Assembly: GCF_036324505.1 (NCBI RefSeq)
Contig: NC_086367.1
Location: forward strand, 21,597,078-21,661,077
DNA length: 64,000 nucleotides
Source: Eleginops maclovinus
Lineage: Eukaryota; Chordata; Actinopteri; Perciformes; Eleginopidae
Direction of reading: 5' to 3'
In this document: positions 1 to 16,478 of the stretch, piece by piece
How the letters are laid out: every line of letters starts with the position of its first letter
How positions within the stretch are numbered: position 1 is the first letter of the stretch
Made by a program: the position numbers and the translations under genes
Notes under the pieces: model-generated
What the model was told of the DNA's origin: nothing
The model's database searches: none
The model's input: the letters and a program-made list of their open reading frames with translations, nothing else

Positions 1-431
1 GTTATGTTCATATCAGTATGTAGTGTCTCTCCTGGGACATGTCTCCATGCTTTAATGTTCAGAAAGCTCTTTATTTTTCTTATACTGCCTGTGCTGCAGC
101 ACCTCTTTTCACCCTCTGTCTGAAACCAGAGAACAGCCTGCTCGTATTGGTTAGCTGGCCGGCTCTGTTGTGATTGGTCAAACTGCTTAGAGATGTCCCG
201 CCCCTTCGCTTATCACGTACAATGTGTTGGAGTGCTAGCTGATAGAAGCGTACGTGTTACATTGTGATGTCCCTTTGTTCTAGAAGTAAACAAAGGAGTC
301 CAATGGAGGCGTTTCAGACACTCTTTGAGGGACCTTTGGGAATTTATCCTTTGCAGACCATTTACATGCACTAAAACCCATACAACCCACTAGAGGAAAG
401 GGAAAACCCCCAAAACATAATAGGGCCTCTT
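1..431 (-). mobile_element. MITE, ~400 bp family, copy 1
   Basis: This is a near full-length copy in reverse orientation, cut by the window edge at its 3' end. It ends at 431 with the inverted form of the AAAGAGGCCCTATTATG terminus. Read on the minus strand it contains the family landmarks: TGCATGTAAATGGTCTGCAA, a GGGGCGGGACATCTC GC-box, CCAAT-type motifs, the CAGACAGAGGGTGAAAAGAG block and ATAAAGAGCTTTCTGAACAT. The family was recognised by mutual similarity inside this window. Confidence 0.85.
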
Positions 432-432
432 C

Positions 433-3400
433 AGGTGTATTTCTTTAATAACAATTAGCGGCAGTGTCACAGGGTTTAGGGTGCATTTGCACACTGGAGA
501 ATGTGATACAATGAAGAATGGCCAGAGGAAACAAACAAACAGAGGAAGAGAGAAAGGAACGAGAGGAAAGTAAATATATATGATTATGACCACAAAGTGA
601 TCGAGGATGATTTCTACTTCATTATCCAATAATCTCAACATCAAATCTGGTCCATGAGGAATTTATTGCAAAGTATTTCGGATCATAATTATATCCAGCC
701 TCTTGTCTATGAGTCCTCAGCTCTGCTCCATCACTCTGTTCACCGTCTCCTTTTTTTATTTTATGGTTTGTTGTTTTATGCAGAGCTGCCGGCGGTCACA
801 CGGCGCTCTCCATCACTCATTCATCACCGTAATCGTCCGGCAGGAAGCGGCTGTGTGTGAATACGGAGAGAGAGAGAGAGCGAGCGAGAGAGAGCGTTGT
901 GCAGGAATGACGGAGGGGCCCATTAGAGAGGAGCGTGACTTGTTTGTGTAACGGGTCACATTTGGATGAACCAGCAAACACAGATAGACAGAGCGGAGAG
1001 AAACCTGGGACACGTTTACTTCTTCTGCGGAGGCTTCAGACAGGAGGGAGAACACATTCTGAACTCTTATATCATCACATACATCAAACATAATGAACAG
1101 AACACATAAAACTGTGTCTTAAATTGATACTGAGGTGTGTTTCCTGAAGTGCTGTTTCCAAAATCCACTTAAATTGAACTTGAAACATGTACGCCTCAGT
1201 ACAGTGGTGAGGGAATGAGTCTTTAAACCAGGATATGAGTCAGCATTTTCCCACATTCGGCTTCCTCACCTTGAAGTCAAGTGTTTTCTGAATGAGTTTT
1301 TGGTTACATGCATGAAATAAGGCCACAAGCTAAAGAGAAATTCACATTTATTTCAACGAATTATTCATAAAATGTCAGTTAAGAAATCACTGATTATTGT
1401 CTGAATGTCAAAAAAACGGGGGTCACTTACAGGTGACTAAATGACATCCCGCAGAACATTAGCCACATTTAGCTTAGCGGTGGTGACGTGAAGTCATGTG
1501 ACCATCTCGTAGTTTGTTCATTGCCTAATATGAGCTTTTTAATTCTGCTGATTGCATTTACGCAATAAAATAGGTGTTCATATGTGGATTTTCTTGCCAA
1601 ATGTCTTGCAATACTCAGAAAAACCCCATTTCCTTTGGTCGAGGAAGCCCTAATGATGCCAACATCCAATGCCTACGAAACTATGACACCACTGTATCAC
1701 TCTATGCTTATGAAGATCATCTACAAATACGTGACTGAACTTTAACAGCAGTGGAATTAATCAGTAGGAAAAAATGCCACAATCATATTAAGCTCAGAGG
1801 TTCATAAAGAGGGTCTGAACGGTAGGGGTCACACAAGGTCCTTAAACTTAGATTAAAAACTGGGAACTGAACCCGACGTGAGTAATGGCTTCTGTCACTC
1901 CCCCAAAAAGAACCTCAAAAAATGAATACATATTTATTTTAATGTTTCACTTTTGATTATGGTAATGAGGTTTTGAGTTTTGAGTCATCAGTGTAATCCT
2001 ATTTTGCCGTGGTTGTAGATTTTAAACACAGTTAAGGAAAGGAGAATACGGTGTTGTTTAAAACCTCACTTTGCTCCAGGCTTGTTTGATTGAAGAGAAA
2101 AGTCTAAGAAATGAGAGAAATCCAGACTCGGGACTTCAGAAAGTAGGGAAAAAAAGCAGATCAATTTACTTTTTCCTTTTGAGTTGATATTAAAGTAGGT
2201 AGAGGAGGAGGAAGATCTGGCAAAGAAAGAACATTGAAAAGGCCTCGAAATATGTTTCGCTGAAATGAGTTTTGAGCTTAAAGCAGAAGTCTGTCCTGAC
2301 TGAAGCGCACTGGGATTTAACAGGAGGTCTACAGGTCTGAAGTTTGACTCTGATTCACTTAAAGTGATGCTGTTCATGTAAAATAAGGGGAAACAAATCC
2401 GGTGATTCTAACATCACTTACTGTCCAATTAGATTAACTTCAACCTCATCTTCACGGCGCCCCTCAATGAGTTTCAGATCATTGTTTATCGGCCCGGCCC
2501 ACAACTCTCACCATTTCCATAGTGTCATCTTTGGATAAAAAGCTCTAAAAAGCTACTTAACAATACTGACTAAAGAGCAAACATCAAACAGACACGGTTA
2601 GAGACAAGCGACGGAGAGAATAGTGGAGTATTAAGCAGCTTAAGAGCCAGATAAGTGAGAGTGAATATCTAACTTATATTCATCGTTTGTCTGTAACTGC
2701 TAGATGTGAGGGAAATGTTTGCTTACAAGATCAAAACATCACTATAAAAGGGTTACATGAAAGGTGATGATGATGAAACACTTCCCCAAAGTGCTTGTTT
2801 CTCCCAAGTTTAAAATACATTCATGAGTTTCTCAGATGCAATGTTGCTGCAGTTCATGCTGGGTATCAAGCTCCCTCCTCATTTAGGTGAAATGAAGGCA
2901 GGGTTTGTGCCCATCTGGCTCGTTTTGACAAAGATGAGAATCAAAAGCTGTGTTAATTCAGCTTACTCTGCAGGCTGTGATGTAAGAAAAAAATATATAA
3001 TTTATATAATTATCAGCAGTGCGGCTGCATGAAGCCAACGCCAGCTCAGCACACTGAAACACATCCAAACACACCCCCATCTGCAGCTGCCAGCCCGCAG
3101 TCCGTCAGACTGTGCGAGTTATACAGAGCACTCAGTGATAAAACATCATCGAACCGCTTCTTGCTTTCATGCAATAAGAAAATGGTTTGCGGCAGCAGGA
3201 AGTGGAGGTTTAACAGCTCTGATAACAGGCAGCGGGGAAAACGGGATCCAAATGCAGACACGGGGGGTTGAGTTATGTGTTTATGGAATTCAAAAATCAA
3301 TGGACAGGCTCACAGGTGTCAGAGGGAGCTGGGGAATCTGAGGGGGCTGGAGCAGGTAGGCTGATCGAGAGCTGGGCAAAGATTTCCATCAGATTTAAAA

Positions 3401-4136
3401 CAGTAAGACGAAACTGGAGTATGTTTCTGTTGACAGGTAGTGGGGAATTCAGTGTGACTTCAAGCAAATGACCTATGTTAACCTGACAAAAACCTATGGT
3501 GACCCTGTAAGTTATCATCTATACGGAAGAAGCAAAAACAAGAAGCTTGAAGATGATGTAGAGCAGCAGTGTTTCGGAAATAGGAGGTCAGAGAAGTGAT
3601 GTCTTCTTTGTTTTGCAGAAAGGTTGAATGGAGTTGTGGTCTTATCAATAACATATTTTGAAGGGATTCTCCACAGTGTCTTTCCAGCCTTTACTTAACG
3701 TTTAAATCTAAAGGTGTCATTGTCATAACCATCCTTCGGACATTTAAAAATCCTGCATTTGAATCACCCAAAGTGTTTCTGTTTTGTTTTAAACCCGGCA
3801 GCAACATGACGTTTAAAAAGCTTGTTCACAGTACTGCAAGATGCTGACAGCTGATAGGAACTGAATATATAACAAACACTGTCAAAAAGACCCCATTTGA
3901 GTGGGAGGAAGCCCATTTAGTTGACGTTGTTACCTGTACCTGGACTCTGTAGAGGCCAAGAGGCAACAAGAGGAAACACAGAGCGAGAGAAAAGACGACA
4001 ACATGCAGCAAATCTCCCCCCCTGCAGATTGAGGGACGCTTTTGGCCATGTGGGAGTCACAATGGCCGGTTTAAGGCAGGTAATACCTGAGACATGCTGA
4101 GTGTGTGGGAAGTTTAATCCTGGATGCTGGAGGGGT
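433..4136. other. Presumed intron of kcnh5, no gene seen
   Basis: I see no coding exon. A short (GA)n tract lies at about 866-894. The stretch at about 1430-1560 contains TTTAGCTTAGCGGTGGTGACG and related sequence that recurs in reverse at 45930-46060, so it is probably an old dispersed repeat. A short (GT)n tract follows at 4142-4160. The remainder looks like unique, AT-leaning intronic DNA. Confidence 0.5.
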
Positions 4137-4231
4137 GAAATTGTGTGTGTGTGTGTGTGTACATGATATGTGTGTGGGAGCAGTCAATCCTGCACATGAT
4201 TAAATTTGTTCCGTTGAGTTGTAGTTCTTGA

Positions 4232-4442
<211 letters not shown>

Positions 4443-4879
4443 AATAGCTGGACTGAATTAAAGGATCTAAACTGGACTGCTTCTGGATCTGACTATTGAC
4501 TGCAATCCTGCATCAGTGAGAAATGTAATAACAATAAGAGCGAGCGATGCGGGGGTGGGGGTGGTGTGGGGGGGGTTATAGCTCTGTTCTGGCAGACCTG
4601 GAAGCAGCTCGTATCATGAAGCTGCTAAAAATAGAAACAGAGAGAGGGACTGTTGGGCAGGGAACACGAGAGCAAGATGAGATGCAATCTACTGAGTTTA
4701 CAGAGGGAGCGACTGCGCGTCACCCCGGTGGATATCACAGCTTTATAGCCTCTTAATGTAAGAGGTTTCCCCCCAAAATATCTGATCCTGCAGATGTTCT
4801 TTATGATAATGTTACACACTCAAATCACTTAGTTTAGATACATCAGGACAGTGGCTTAAGTGTTTATAATGGATGTTTT

Positions 4880-5206
4880 CTACACCTATAAAGACTATTA
4901 CAATCTTGTGCAATAACCCTGATGAGTGCATAATCCTGCTGTTCTTCACTCAGACTGTAGCAACACCTCTGTGCACATTTACTGTGATGTCCAATTGACA
5001 CATTTCTCAATGTTCATTACTGATAGTTAGTACCTTCTTTTACAAAGCAGCAACTTATTCTTAGCCAAGGATGTGTACTTATTAGATTTGTCCTTAATAT
5101 GTCGGTCTGTTCCTTTATCATTTGTTATGCCTTTGATACTTTCACTGTACCTCTGCCTCAACATTTCCCTTGTTGAGGAACGAATAAACGATTTCTGATT
5201 CTGGTT
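4880..5206 (+). mobile_element. Probable LINE 3' end (tail ending in TTCTGATTCTG)
   Basis: The stretch ends in CGAATAAACGATTTCTGATTCTG-like sequence. In fish genomes an AATAAA-like signal followed by short TTCTG-type repeats is typical of the 3' end of L2/Rex-type LINEs or of SINEs borrowing their tail. No coding part is present, and the 5' limit is a guess from sequence texture. Confidence 0.35.
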
Positions 5207-5519
5207 TCGGATCTTAGCCGAAGGGATTTGGATTTCTAAACTCTACCTACAGACAGAGTCCAGGAAACTTCCACCCTGACCATGTTTAAGACTCCATTTG
5301 GTGTATGATTTCTACGTGTATGTATGCATGAATATCTCCTTTTTTGGTGGTAATTTGAGTTAATTTTGAACGAAAACGCAATTTCAATCTTGGCAACAGG
5401 AAACCTTAGTTTTTGACTTTGATGCATGAGATCATTATTGTCCACATGATTCAGTAAGTGTCAGTGAGACTTTCTGAATGCACAAGAGCTGCTGGACCAA
5501 TCTTAGCCCACAGGTTTTT

Positions 5520-5522
<3 letters not shown>

Positions 5523-5550
<28 letters not shown>
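5523..5550. repeat. Short (CA)n microsatellite
   Basis: About 14 CA units embedded in otherwise unremarkable intronic sequence. Confidence 0.95.
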
Positions 5551-6254
5551 GATGCACAGGAAGTAAATAGGCGTCAGATCCGATCCCATGCAGTCAACAT
5601 GCTGAAGTGTTGAAGGACCACAAATTGCTCCTGCAGTCATGTCTGGGTACTGAACTAAATGGAAGTCGCTTCAGATTAAACAGCTAAAATAACATGTAAT
5701 ATGTACTGAGCACTTACTGTGTGAACATGCAGCTTACAAACAGTCCCGAGAGAGCTAGGGAAAGTCTCCCTGGGTAATAGTTCCAGTTCCCTCGCTTCCA
5801 CCTCTAGTGATGTATTGGATCAATTAAGTCCTTTCTTAACCAACTCATTGTTGTGGCACACACAGTGAAATCAATCACACACACATCACACACTGCTGCA
5901 GCACTAAAGGATGTGGACTCAGCTGCTTCTTTTAAGAGCCTGTTAGTTTTTCTCTTCTCTGGCAACTAGTCCACAGAGGAAAGCTTCCCTCGTCGTTCGT
6001 TAATGCAGCTCCGACTTCTCCGGAGGGACAAACACAGGAGCAACAAAAATTTACTCTTTCCCCTCTTAACTTCAGCGATTTATTATTTACCAGACAGGGG
6101 GGAGGAGGGGGGGGGGGAAATGAGACTGCGTGCATGGATGACTTGTTCTCCTATCTGCTGCACCTCGTCCCTAATGCTCCTGCCTGACTTCCCGCGGTAA
6201 CACACACACACACAGTCAGACAAAAATGCTTCCCCATTGGCACATACAGTATAA

Positions 6255-6440
<186 letters not shown>

Positions 6441-6514
6441 TCCTATTTGAATCTAATTCAGTCCATGATTATATAATTGATTTCAGTGTGTTTGAGTACT
6501 GTGTAAAGTGCCAT

Positions 6515-6610
6515 ACACATCAGAATCAGAACATCTGAATCAGGTTTATTGCCAAGTAGGTTTACACATATTTAATGTTACATTATATTTAAAATCGTCT
6601 GAATAATTAA
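6515..6610 (-). mobile_element. Probable LINE/SINE 3' tail remnant, reverse
   Basis: CAGAATCAGAACATCTGAAT followed by CAGGTTTATTGCCAAGTAGG is the reverse form of the common fish retroposon tail, where AATAAA-like sequence is followed by TTCTGATTCTG. Only the tail is recognisable. Confidence 0.35.
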
Positions 6611-9529
6611 ATTACGGAAGTATTGTATCATGTATAAACTACTAAGACCACTGGAGTGTAGAGAAAGTGAAAAGTAATATTAATTAAATTAAGGCACTGA
6701 CTTTATCTTTATCTTAAGGCTTTTTCATCAATGGGGGATAAGAATTGCATGGTCCAATGTTAGGTCTTTAATGCTAAACAAATCCAAAAGTAAGTGAAGA
6801 TGTTGCGATTCTGCACTGCTGGTGAAATAGTTTGATCTTAATGTATAAATTAATAGATTGTTTGTTAGAAAACACAAGTTGACATTTCCTAAATTATTTC
6901 AGTCGCTGCTAAAATGTTTGCTTCTTTTCCGATTTTCTATAATAGTACATTGATTGCATTTGTATTTTGGAATGTTGGACCAATCAGAAGCAACATTTCT
7001 AGAATGGATATTAAAATCTAGGACCACAGCGTATGCATGAATGCACACAGCGAGTTTCTACACACTCCTGTGCACACACTCGACTTTATCCATTATTGAA
7101 ACTGCAAGCTCAGCCAACTTCACAGAGGGAACGCTGCTGGACTGGAGAGGGGACAAAGCAGTATAATGGTACTGTTGAAAATAAACAATAAATACATCAA
7201 GTGCACCTCGTTCTCACTCCTGAGCAAGTCGTAGCTCATTTACATTCGTCAGCCACATCTGAAGAGAGCTCCTGATCTTTGTTTTTGATGATCTGCAATC
7301 ATCTTAAAGGAAAATGAAAGACAGAAAAAGGAAAATGGTGAGCGCAGACAAGAATCTGCAGGGATCAAATTATTTGATTTGACTGTATTTTTCTCTAAGC
7401 TGGTTTGTCTGAACAAGATCAGGTCAAGTCTGGAAGCTATTCAACACAATGCACCTTGTGGCTGAGCAAATAAACACCTTTAGTTGCTCCTTTTATCCAT
7501 TTCTAGTATCATCTTATTCCTTATTATTCTATCCTAAAGTATTACTGACAGTTAATCCAAGATGTTTCTATTAAAGATGTGTGATTACAAAAAACAAATG
7601 TCGCACACTGTCTGCAAATATGGACTTTTCTTCAGTCACAATTCAGAAACGGTGTGTATTGAGTCGCCATGCAAACTGAAGTGATGACAGTCGAGCTGAG
7701 CATGACAATGTGTGTCTTAAATGTCCTAAAATTGACAACAAATGGGAAAATCTGTTTGCAGTAGCAGTAGTGTTAAGGTTGTACGTTAAGCAATGTTTTT
7801 TTTTATCCAATCCGGAATTGAATTACAGCTTCAAGAGGCTGCCAGTAACATTTGGTTTGTCAGGGGAATCGCTTCAAATCTGACATTTAAGGGACGTCTC
7901 ACTTCACTGTGATGGAAGATCAATTGACTGGTTTGAGTCACTTACGAGAGAACCATTCCATACTGTGATCATATGAGAAGGGAGTTCATGGTTTTAATGG
8001 CCTTTGGATATGTTTTTATGTAGGCTTTGATTGGTCCTGCAGCGTTTGTTCAACCCTCTTTCACAATAAGCCAGTTAGCCCGTGGTTATATTTTACATTT
8101 CTATTTTTGGCCTTGGTGAAGTTGGGGCCAATCAGTCTTGCCAAACCAGACTTCAGCCTACTTTAGATTACACCCCAGTGAATTATTAGACAGGGACTAC
8201 ATGACCCTCAGGCCTTGGACTTGTATAGATGTCCCAGAAAGTTAAAGAGTCAGAAATAGAAACAAAAGTTGCTGAATCTAATCTGAAACACAACTTGTAT
8301 TTGCGAGTGATGTAAACACTACAGTGAGTCTGATATAACACACTTGAAAATGCTATGAATGAGAAAGAGACACCGGTAGAAGAATTAGAGTGGGCCGTAG
8401 CCTGAGAGCACACAGATGGCCTCTTGTTGTGAGCAGTCATGAAATATACTTTGCATAGCGTGTAATGATCTAAAACAGCTAGTGTATTTTTGGTACGTGA
8501 TGCAGATGAAGCTTTTTTTTAAGTGCACACAGCTGCAGCTCTGATGACCTAAAGACTTCAGTTTCTACCTCTGTTGTTTTCATCCCAGATGTGAACTGAG
8601 GAGACCAAGATACATTTACGAATATTCCCTAAAAATCTCCCAGGCTTTATTTCTACACACATAGCTGATTGAAGAGTCAGCAGATATTCACCACTCTGCC
8701 TGCCTGTCAATAATTACTCACTTTCCACAATGTCAAAAGAAATAGAGAAGAAAAATATCCAGTCAAAAAGTGCTGAAGCAGACCTGACCTCTGACCTTTA
8801 AAGCCGACCGAAGAACAAATATCTTCTGCCTGCATCGACGGAGAAGAAAACAAGCAAAATAAAAATTCATTAAGGCGTTAGTTCTGTGTGTGTGAGACAT
8901 CCACTGCAGCACACACCTCTCAGAGTTAATGCTAGAGATACTAAATGTTAACTGCCTGGTTTTCCAAACAAGGTAAGTGTGCAAGGGCTGAAAGCTCAAA
9001 CAACTTCCTCTCAGCGATGCAATTAATTATCACGTCAAACTTTGTTCTGCTGCGAGAGAGCGGAGTGAGGGTTTTGGAGAGCTCTGCCCTTAGCCGGATG
9101 CTGGAAGACAACCTGTTATGAAGATCTTCCGACAACTGGGAGTGGGAGTAGATAATGGTCTGTTTTGTGTCCTGTATTCAAACTTAAACTAGAAGATAAT
9201 GAGTTAAATACAAACGCAATCAAACATAAAAGCACTCAAGAGTAAAGAAGAGTATAGTGTATTTATCCCCTGTTGGGTGGAAGCCTTGAATACCACATTG
9301 TAGATCATTAAAATGTTAACCTCTTTCAGGATGAGTTAGTTTGCTTAACACACTGTATGATCTGTTTTCTGAGGCGTTTTGTTCCTGTGTTAATCTCTCT
9401 CTCCTAAAACCGTTCTTTATTTTGGTGTATATTCCTCCTTTGAAGATCTTTGCAAAGTTTATTGTACAATTAGAAACAGAGAAGTAACTACAGACATATC
9501 GAGCATAAGATACTTTCAAAACCAAAATC
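6611..9529. other. Presumed intron of kcnh5, no gene seen
   Basis: This is AT-leaning sequence with scattered open frames under 85 codons. None shows a recognisable domain, and I could not pair any with splice sites into a KCNH5 tail exon. Confidence 0.5.
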
Positions 9530-9530
9530 T

Positions 9531-9852
9531 AAAGGGCCCTATTATGCGCCTTGAGGTTTCCCTTTCCTGTGTGTTATATAGCTTTTGGTGCATGTAAATG
9601 GTCTGCAAAGGCTAAAATCATTGTACGTGATAGACTAAAGGGGCGGGATATCTCTAAGCGGTTGATCAATCACAACAGAGCCGGCCAGCTAACAAATCAG
9701 AGCAGACTGGGCTCTGGTTTCAGACAGAGGGTGAAAAGAGGCAGCATGAGAAAAATAAAGAGCTTTTTGAACATTAAAGCATGGAGACATGTCCCGGGAG
9801 AGACACTAAATACTAATATGAACCTGGAAATGAGCATCCCATATCCCCTCTA
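9531..9852 (+). mobile_element. MITE, ~400 bp family, copy 2 (internal deletion)
   Basis: It starts AAAGGGCCCTATTATGC and ends in AAATGAGCATCCCATATCCC. The ~90-base block between the CTAAAATC and ATTGTACGTGATAG landmarks, present in copies 9 and 11, is missing. It keeps the GC-box, both CCAAT-like motifs (one mutated to ACAAATC) and the AATAAAGAGCTTT motif. An open frame across it is fortuitous. Confidence 0.85.
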
Positions 9853-11097
9853 GGTATTCCAACCTCAAAACTGTAAAGAAAAAAAGAAAATAGACCAGCT
9901 CCAGACATGTGAATCAGCATCAACATCTCAAATATGTCAGCCATTCGCATACAGTGTGTCTCATATCGTGTTCAGTGACGGTTGTTTTCTAATTTCCCAA
10001 TCTGGAAAAGAGCCGAGCCACTCAAAGCTTTGTTGGTGGGACTCTGACGTCATAGAGGCAGATAATCAGTGAAGAAATATCACAAGTATGATTGAGATTG
10101 ATGCCGCTCCTCTCAAATTATTTTAACAGAGAACTCCTCCTGGCTGTTTCTACAGAAAGCTAGGTTGGTGAGACAGATGTCAGCTTCTACAGAGTGACAG
10201 TAATACACACACAGTGTCAGGCTCAATATGTGAAACTAATTCTACGGCTTTAAATGTACTTTACTTGACCTCCTCCCTTTCAGGTCTGATTGCATTTGTC
10301 TCGAAGGACTTCAACACTTATCTGAAATTACTAAGATAACAACAACAATTGTGTCCTAGAGCTGGAACAAGCCTGCCCTGAAAAGTTCTGAGACTTTGCG
10401 GCACTTTTTATCTGACAGACATATTTATTTGGATCTAATCTACAGTTTTGACTCAAAAATCAGAATCTACAAATGAACAAACGCAGCTCCATTTGTTAGA
10501 TTAAATAGTAAAATAACAAAGTACAGTATTTCCATATCTAATGCAGTGAATAGACAAGTCTAAGTCTACTTCTGCAGATACAAGGACATACCCTTTTCTT
10601 CCCGAATTCCCTCTAAGGTCACTGTACACACATTTTTCAACAACACTCACAAGCTCCTGCCCAGTGACCGCATGCTTCGATGCACAACAGGAAGTATTAC
10701 TTTAGAGAGGTACACACACACACACAAGCCCTCCATCACCCGCCTTTATTGTCCGTCACATGAATAATCCAACAGCGCTGCTAAAAGCCTCCCAGTCTGC
10801 AGCTTCAGCCCTGAAGTCTATCGCTCCCAGCACACAAGCTGTCCCAAAAACCCAGTGCAGCATGTGAAGCCCCCCGGCAGACGCTTAACAGCTTCCCCTC
10901 ATCCAAAAGCACAGCAACACGCCTGTTGACTTGTTTATTTAGGTCTCTAAAACTCTGCAAAACAAGGATGAATGGCACGTCAACTACAGCCAGTTCCTCA
11001 TAGTGTGCATTCAGATCAGGTTGTCTGCAGTGACTCTCTGCTGGCACTGCAGATTGTCAGAAAAACAGACCAGACCTAACAGAAATATATTTAGGGA
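9853..11097. other. Presumed intron of kcnh5, no gene seen
   Basis: No recognisable coding sequence. The 80-codon reverse open frame at 10805-11047 resembles no KCNH domain, has no homologous partner here, and is treated as chance. Confidence 0.5.
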
Positions 11098-11457
11098 TTT
11101 AAAGAAGACATTATGCTTATTTTCAGGTTCAAATTTGTATTTTGTGGTTAAACTGTGACATCTTTACATGCTTTAATGTTCAAAAAGCGCTTTATTTTTC
11201 TCATAATGCACCTCTTCTCACCCTCTGTCCAAAACCAGACAGGTGTTGTGATTGGTCAACGGCCTAGAGATGTCCCGCCCCTTACTCTATCACGTACAGT
11301 GTGTTGGAGCTGTATCCAATAGAAGTGTGAGTGTTGGAGTCCAATTGAGGTGTTTCAGGCAGGGGGGGAGTGTTTTGGAGAGAAACACCCTCTGGAGGCA
11401 AGGATTTTAGCCTTTGCAGACCATTTACATGCACTAAAACCTTTATAACACACTATA
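11098..11457 (-). mobile_element. MITE, ~400 bp family, copy 3
   Basis: A reverse-orientation copy. The AAAGAAGACATTATGC terminus is at the left and TTTGCAGACCATTTACATGC near the right. The opposite terminus (GGGCCTCTT type) is missing, so it is truncated on that side. The GC-box and a CCAAT motif remain. Confidence 0.8.
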
Positions 11458-11592
11458 GTTTGTTTTAATTGATTCTGTCTCTCCTTGTCTTTGCTGGGAC
11501 TTTTATCCAAAGCAACTATTTGTATTTTCTTGAGAGGATCAATAATAAATAATAATTCATTACGAATGTTTACTGTACTTTACAAAAAAGTC

Positions 11593-11918
11593 CAGCAGTG
11601 TCTCAGTCAGTAGGGGCTTGGACTGGGAATCGTAGGGGCGCCGGTTCAAGTCCCCAAACAGACTTGAAATATGGAAAGTGGACTGCTACTTGGAGAGGTC
11701 CCAGTTCACCTCCTCGGCCCTGCTGTGGTGCCCTTGAGCAAGGCACCGGACACCTCCAATCCCCCCTCCCCATTGCTCCCCGGGCGCTGCACGATAGCTG
11801 CCCACTGCTCCTAGAGCTAGGATGGGTTAAATGCAGAGGACACATTTCACTGTGTGTGCTCTGCTGTGTGCATGTATGTGACTAATAAGAGGTTCATCTC
11901 CGATCTATCTATCTATCT
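11593..11918 (+). mobile_element. tRNA-derived SINE, copy 1
   Basis: The 5' part is tRNA-like. It has an A-box-like GTCTCAGTCAGTAGGGG and a B-box GGTTCAAGTCCC spaced as in a RNA polymerase III internal promoter. A conserved body follows (GAGCAAGGCACCGGACACC, TGCCCACTGCTCCTAG), then a GGGTTAAATGCAGAGGAC segment typical of fish SINE 3' domains, ending in CTAATAAGAGG and a short (TATC)n run. Related copies are at 49045-49330 and, reversed, at 56945-57257. The open frames on both strands are SINE shadows. Confidence 0.85.
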
Positions 11919-12054
11919 TTAAACACTGATGGGAAACTCTAAACTCTTATTACTCCTCTGCGCCAAAATCACATTTCTGCTTGTTTACTGAAGTAAAGTG
12001 ATTCTGACGGTGATAAATAGTCATTAGCGCCTCCCTGGTGATAGGAGGGGGATT

Positions 12055-13640
<1,586 letters not shown>

Positions 13641-13649
13641 TGCCATTTC

Positions 13650-13850
13650 ATGGGCTTTCCCCCTTTCATATAGTGTGCTATATAGGTTTGTGTGCATGTA
13701 AATGGTCTACAAAGGCTAAAATCTCCCCTCCCACCTGCTTGAAACGCCTCCATTGGACAATTCTGTTTACTTCCGCAACATAGTGACATCACAATGCATC
13801 TGTTGGCTAGCGCTCCAACACATTGTACGTGATAGGCTAAGGGGTGGGAC
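13650..13850 (+). mobile_element. MITE, ~400 bp family, copy 4, left part
   Basis: The left half of a family copy, from CCCCCTTTCATATAGTG to GGCTAAGGGGTGGGAC, including the TGCATGTAAATGGTCTACAA and CTCCAACACATTGTACGTGA landmarks. It is broken at the GC-box by an LTR-like insertion. The last ~55 bases of the element resume at 14266. Confidence 0.8.
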
Positions 13851-14265
13851 TGTCACAGCCTGATCCTGGCTAATCGCCCCTCACCCTCACCTGAGTTGCT
13901 TCCCTGCTTGTTAATCACCTGCCTGGCCTCAACGTATTCAGCTGTCCCTAATCATACCTCTTCCCCAGTGCATATAAGCTGTGCTGTTGCCTTGGTCAGT
14001 GCCAGTTCGTCTCGTCTGTCTACCAGGAAGTGTTCACAGAGGAATCCCAGTGTTAGCCACAGTCGTAGCATTTTGCTGCCTTTTCCCACTGACTTAGTTG
14101 GTCATTTTTAGGTTGCTGAATTAGTATTTTCCCACCATCTTAATTCGTTGTTTTTTGTTGCTTCAGTCTGCCTTTTTTGGACTTTGTCTGTATCCTTTTG
14201 CCCTGTCTGGTTGTGCTTTTGGGTCCTATTTTCTTGCTGGTGCCAGTGGTTTTTGCCACGTCACA
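13851..14265 (+). mobile_element. Gypsy-type solo LTR-like insertion nested in MITE copy 4
   Basis: A 415-bp segment beginning TGTCACAGCC and ending ACGTCACA, so bounded by TGT...ACA as LTRs are. A TATA motif (CATATAAGC, 13971-13979) is followed by GTCAGTGCCAGTTCGTCTC, a layout resembling the U3/R part of fish Ty3/Gypsy LTRs. No internal gag-pol sequence or second LTR flanks it. No 4-5 bp target duplication is visible, and roughly 200 bases of the host MITE are missing, so a deletion accompanied or followed insertion. A DNA element of another kind is not excluded. Confidence 0.5.
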
Positions 14266-14321
14266 GTAAAGAAACACAATACAAATGAACCTGGAAATGA
14301 GCACAATTGGGCTCCTTTAAA
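14266..14321 (+). mobile_element. MITE, ~400 bp family, copy 4, right end
   Basis: The sequence resumes with AAACACAATACAAATGAACC, then TGGAAATGAGCACAATTGGG and CTCCTTTAAA. This matches the 3' terminus of the other copies and shows that 13851-14265 interrupts a single older element. Confidence 0.75.
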
Positions 14322-16125
<1,804 letters not shown>

Positions 16126-16389
16126 GGCAAAGGGACTGCCTGCTACGTCAGTGAGAAGCGGCAAAGGCCACAGGACATAATGAGGCGACCGGTATCGCAT
16201 GTATAATTTATCGTGTTTGAGTCACACTGAGAGAAAAGCCTATCGAGCTGGAGAGAATATGAAGAATGAGGAACAGCGTGAGGTAAACAGGTAAACAACA
16301 ACAGACCTGTTATGAGAGGAGAGAGAGAGTATGTGTGAAGGGGAGGAAGAGAATAGGAGGAAATGTCAGGTCAGATATCTGGCTTCTGA

Positions 16390-16394
<5 letters not shown>

Positions 16395-16476
<82 letters not shown>
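16395..16476. repeat. (GT)n microsatellite, about 41 units
   Basis: A GT tract after a short (GA)-rich stretch, opposite in strand sense to the CA tract at 15983-16124. Confidence 0.98.

Positions 16477-16478
<2 letters not shown>

Noticed and set aside
10805..11047. 80-codon reverse open frame as a possible exon
   Set aside because: No KCNH or other recognisable motif, composition like the surrounding intron, and no convincing splice pairing with neighbours.
11593..11670. tRNA gene
   Set aside because: A and B boxes are present, but the sequence continues into a dispersed SINE body with copies elsewhere. It is a tRNA-derived SINE head, not a tRNA.
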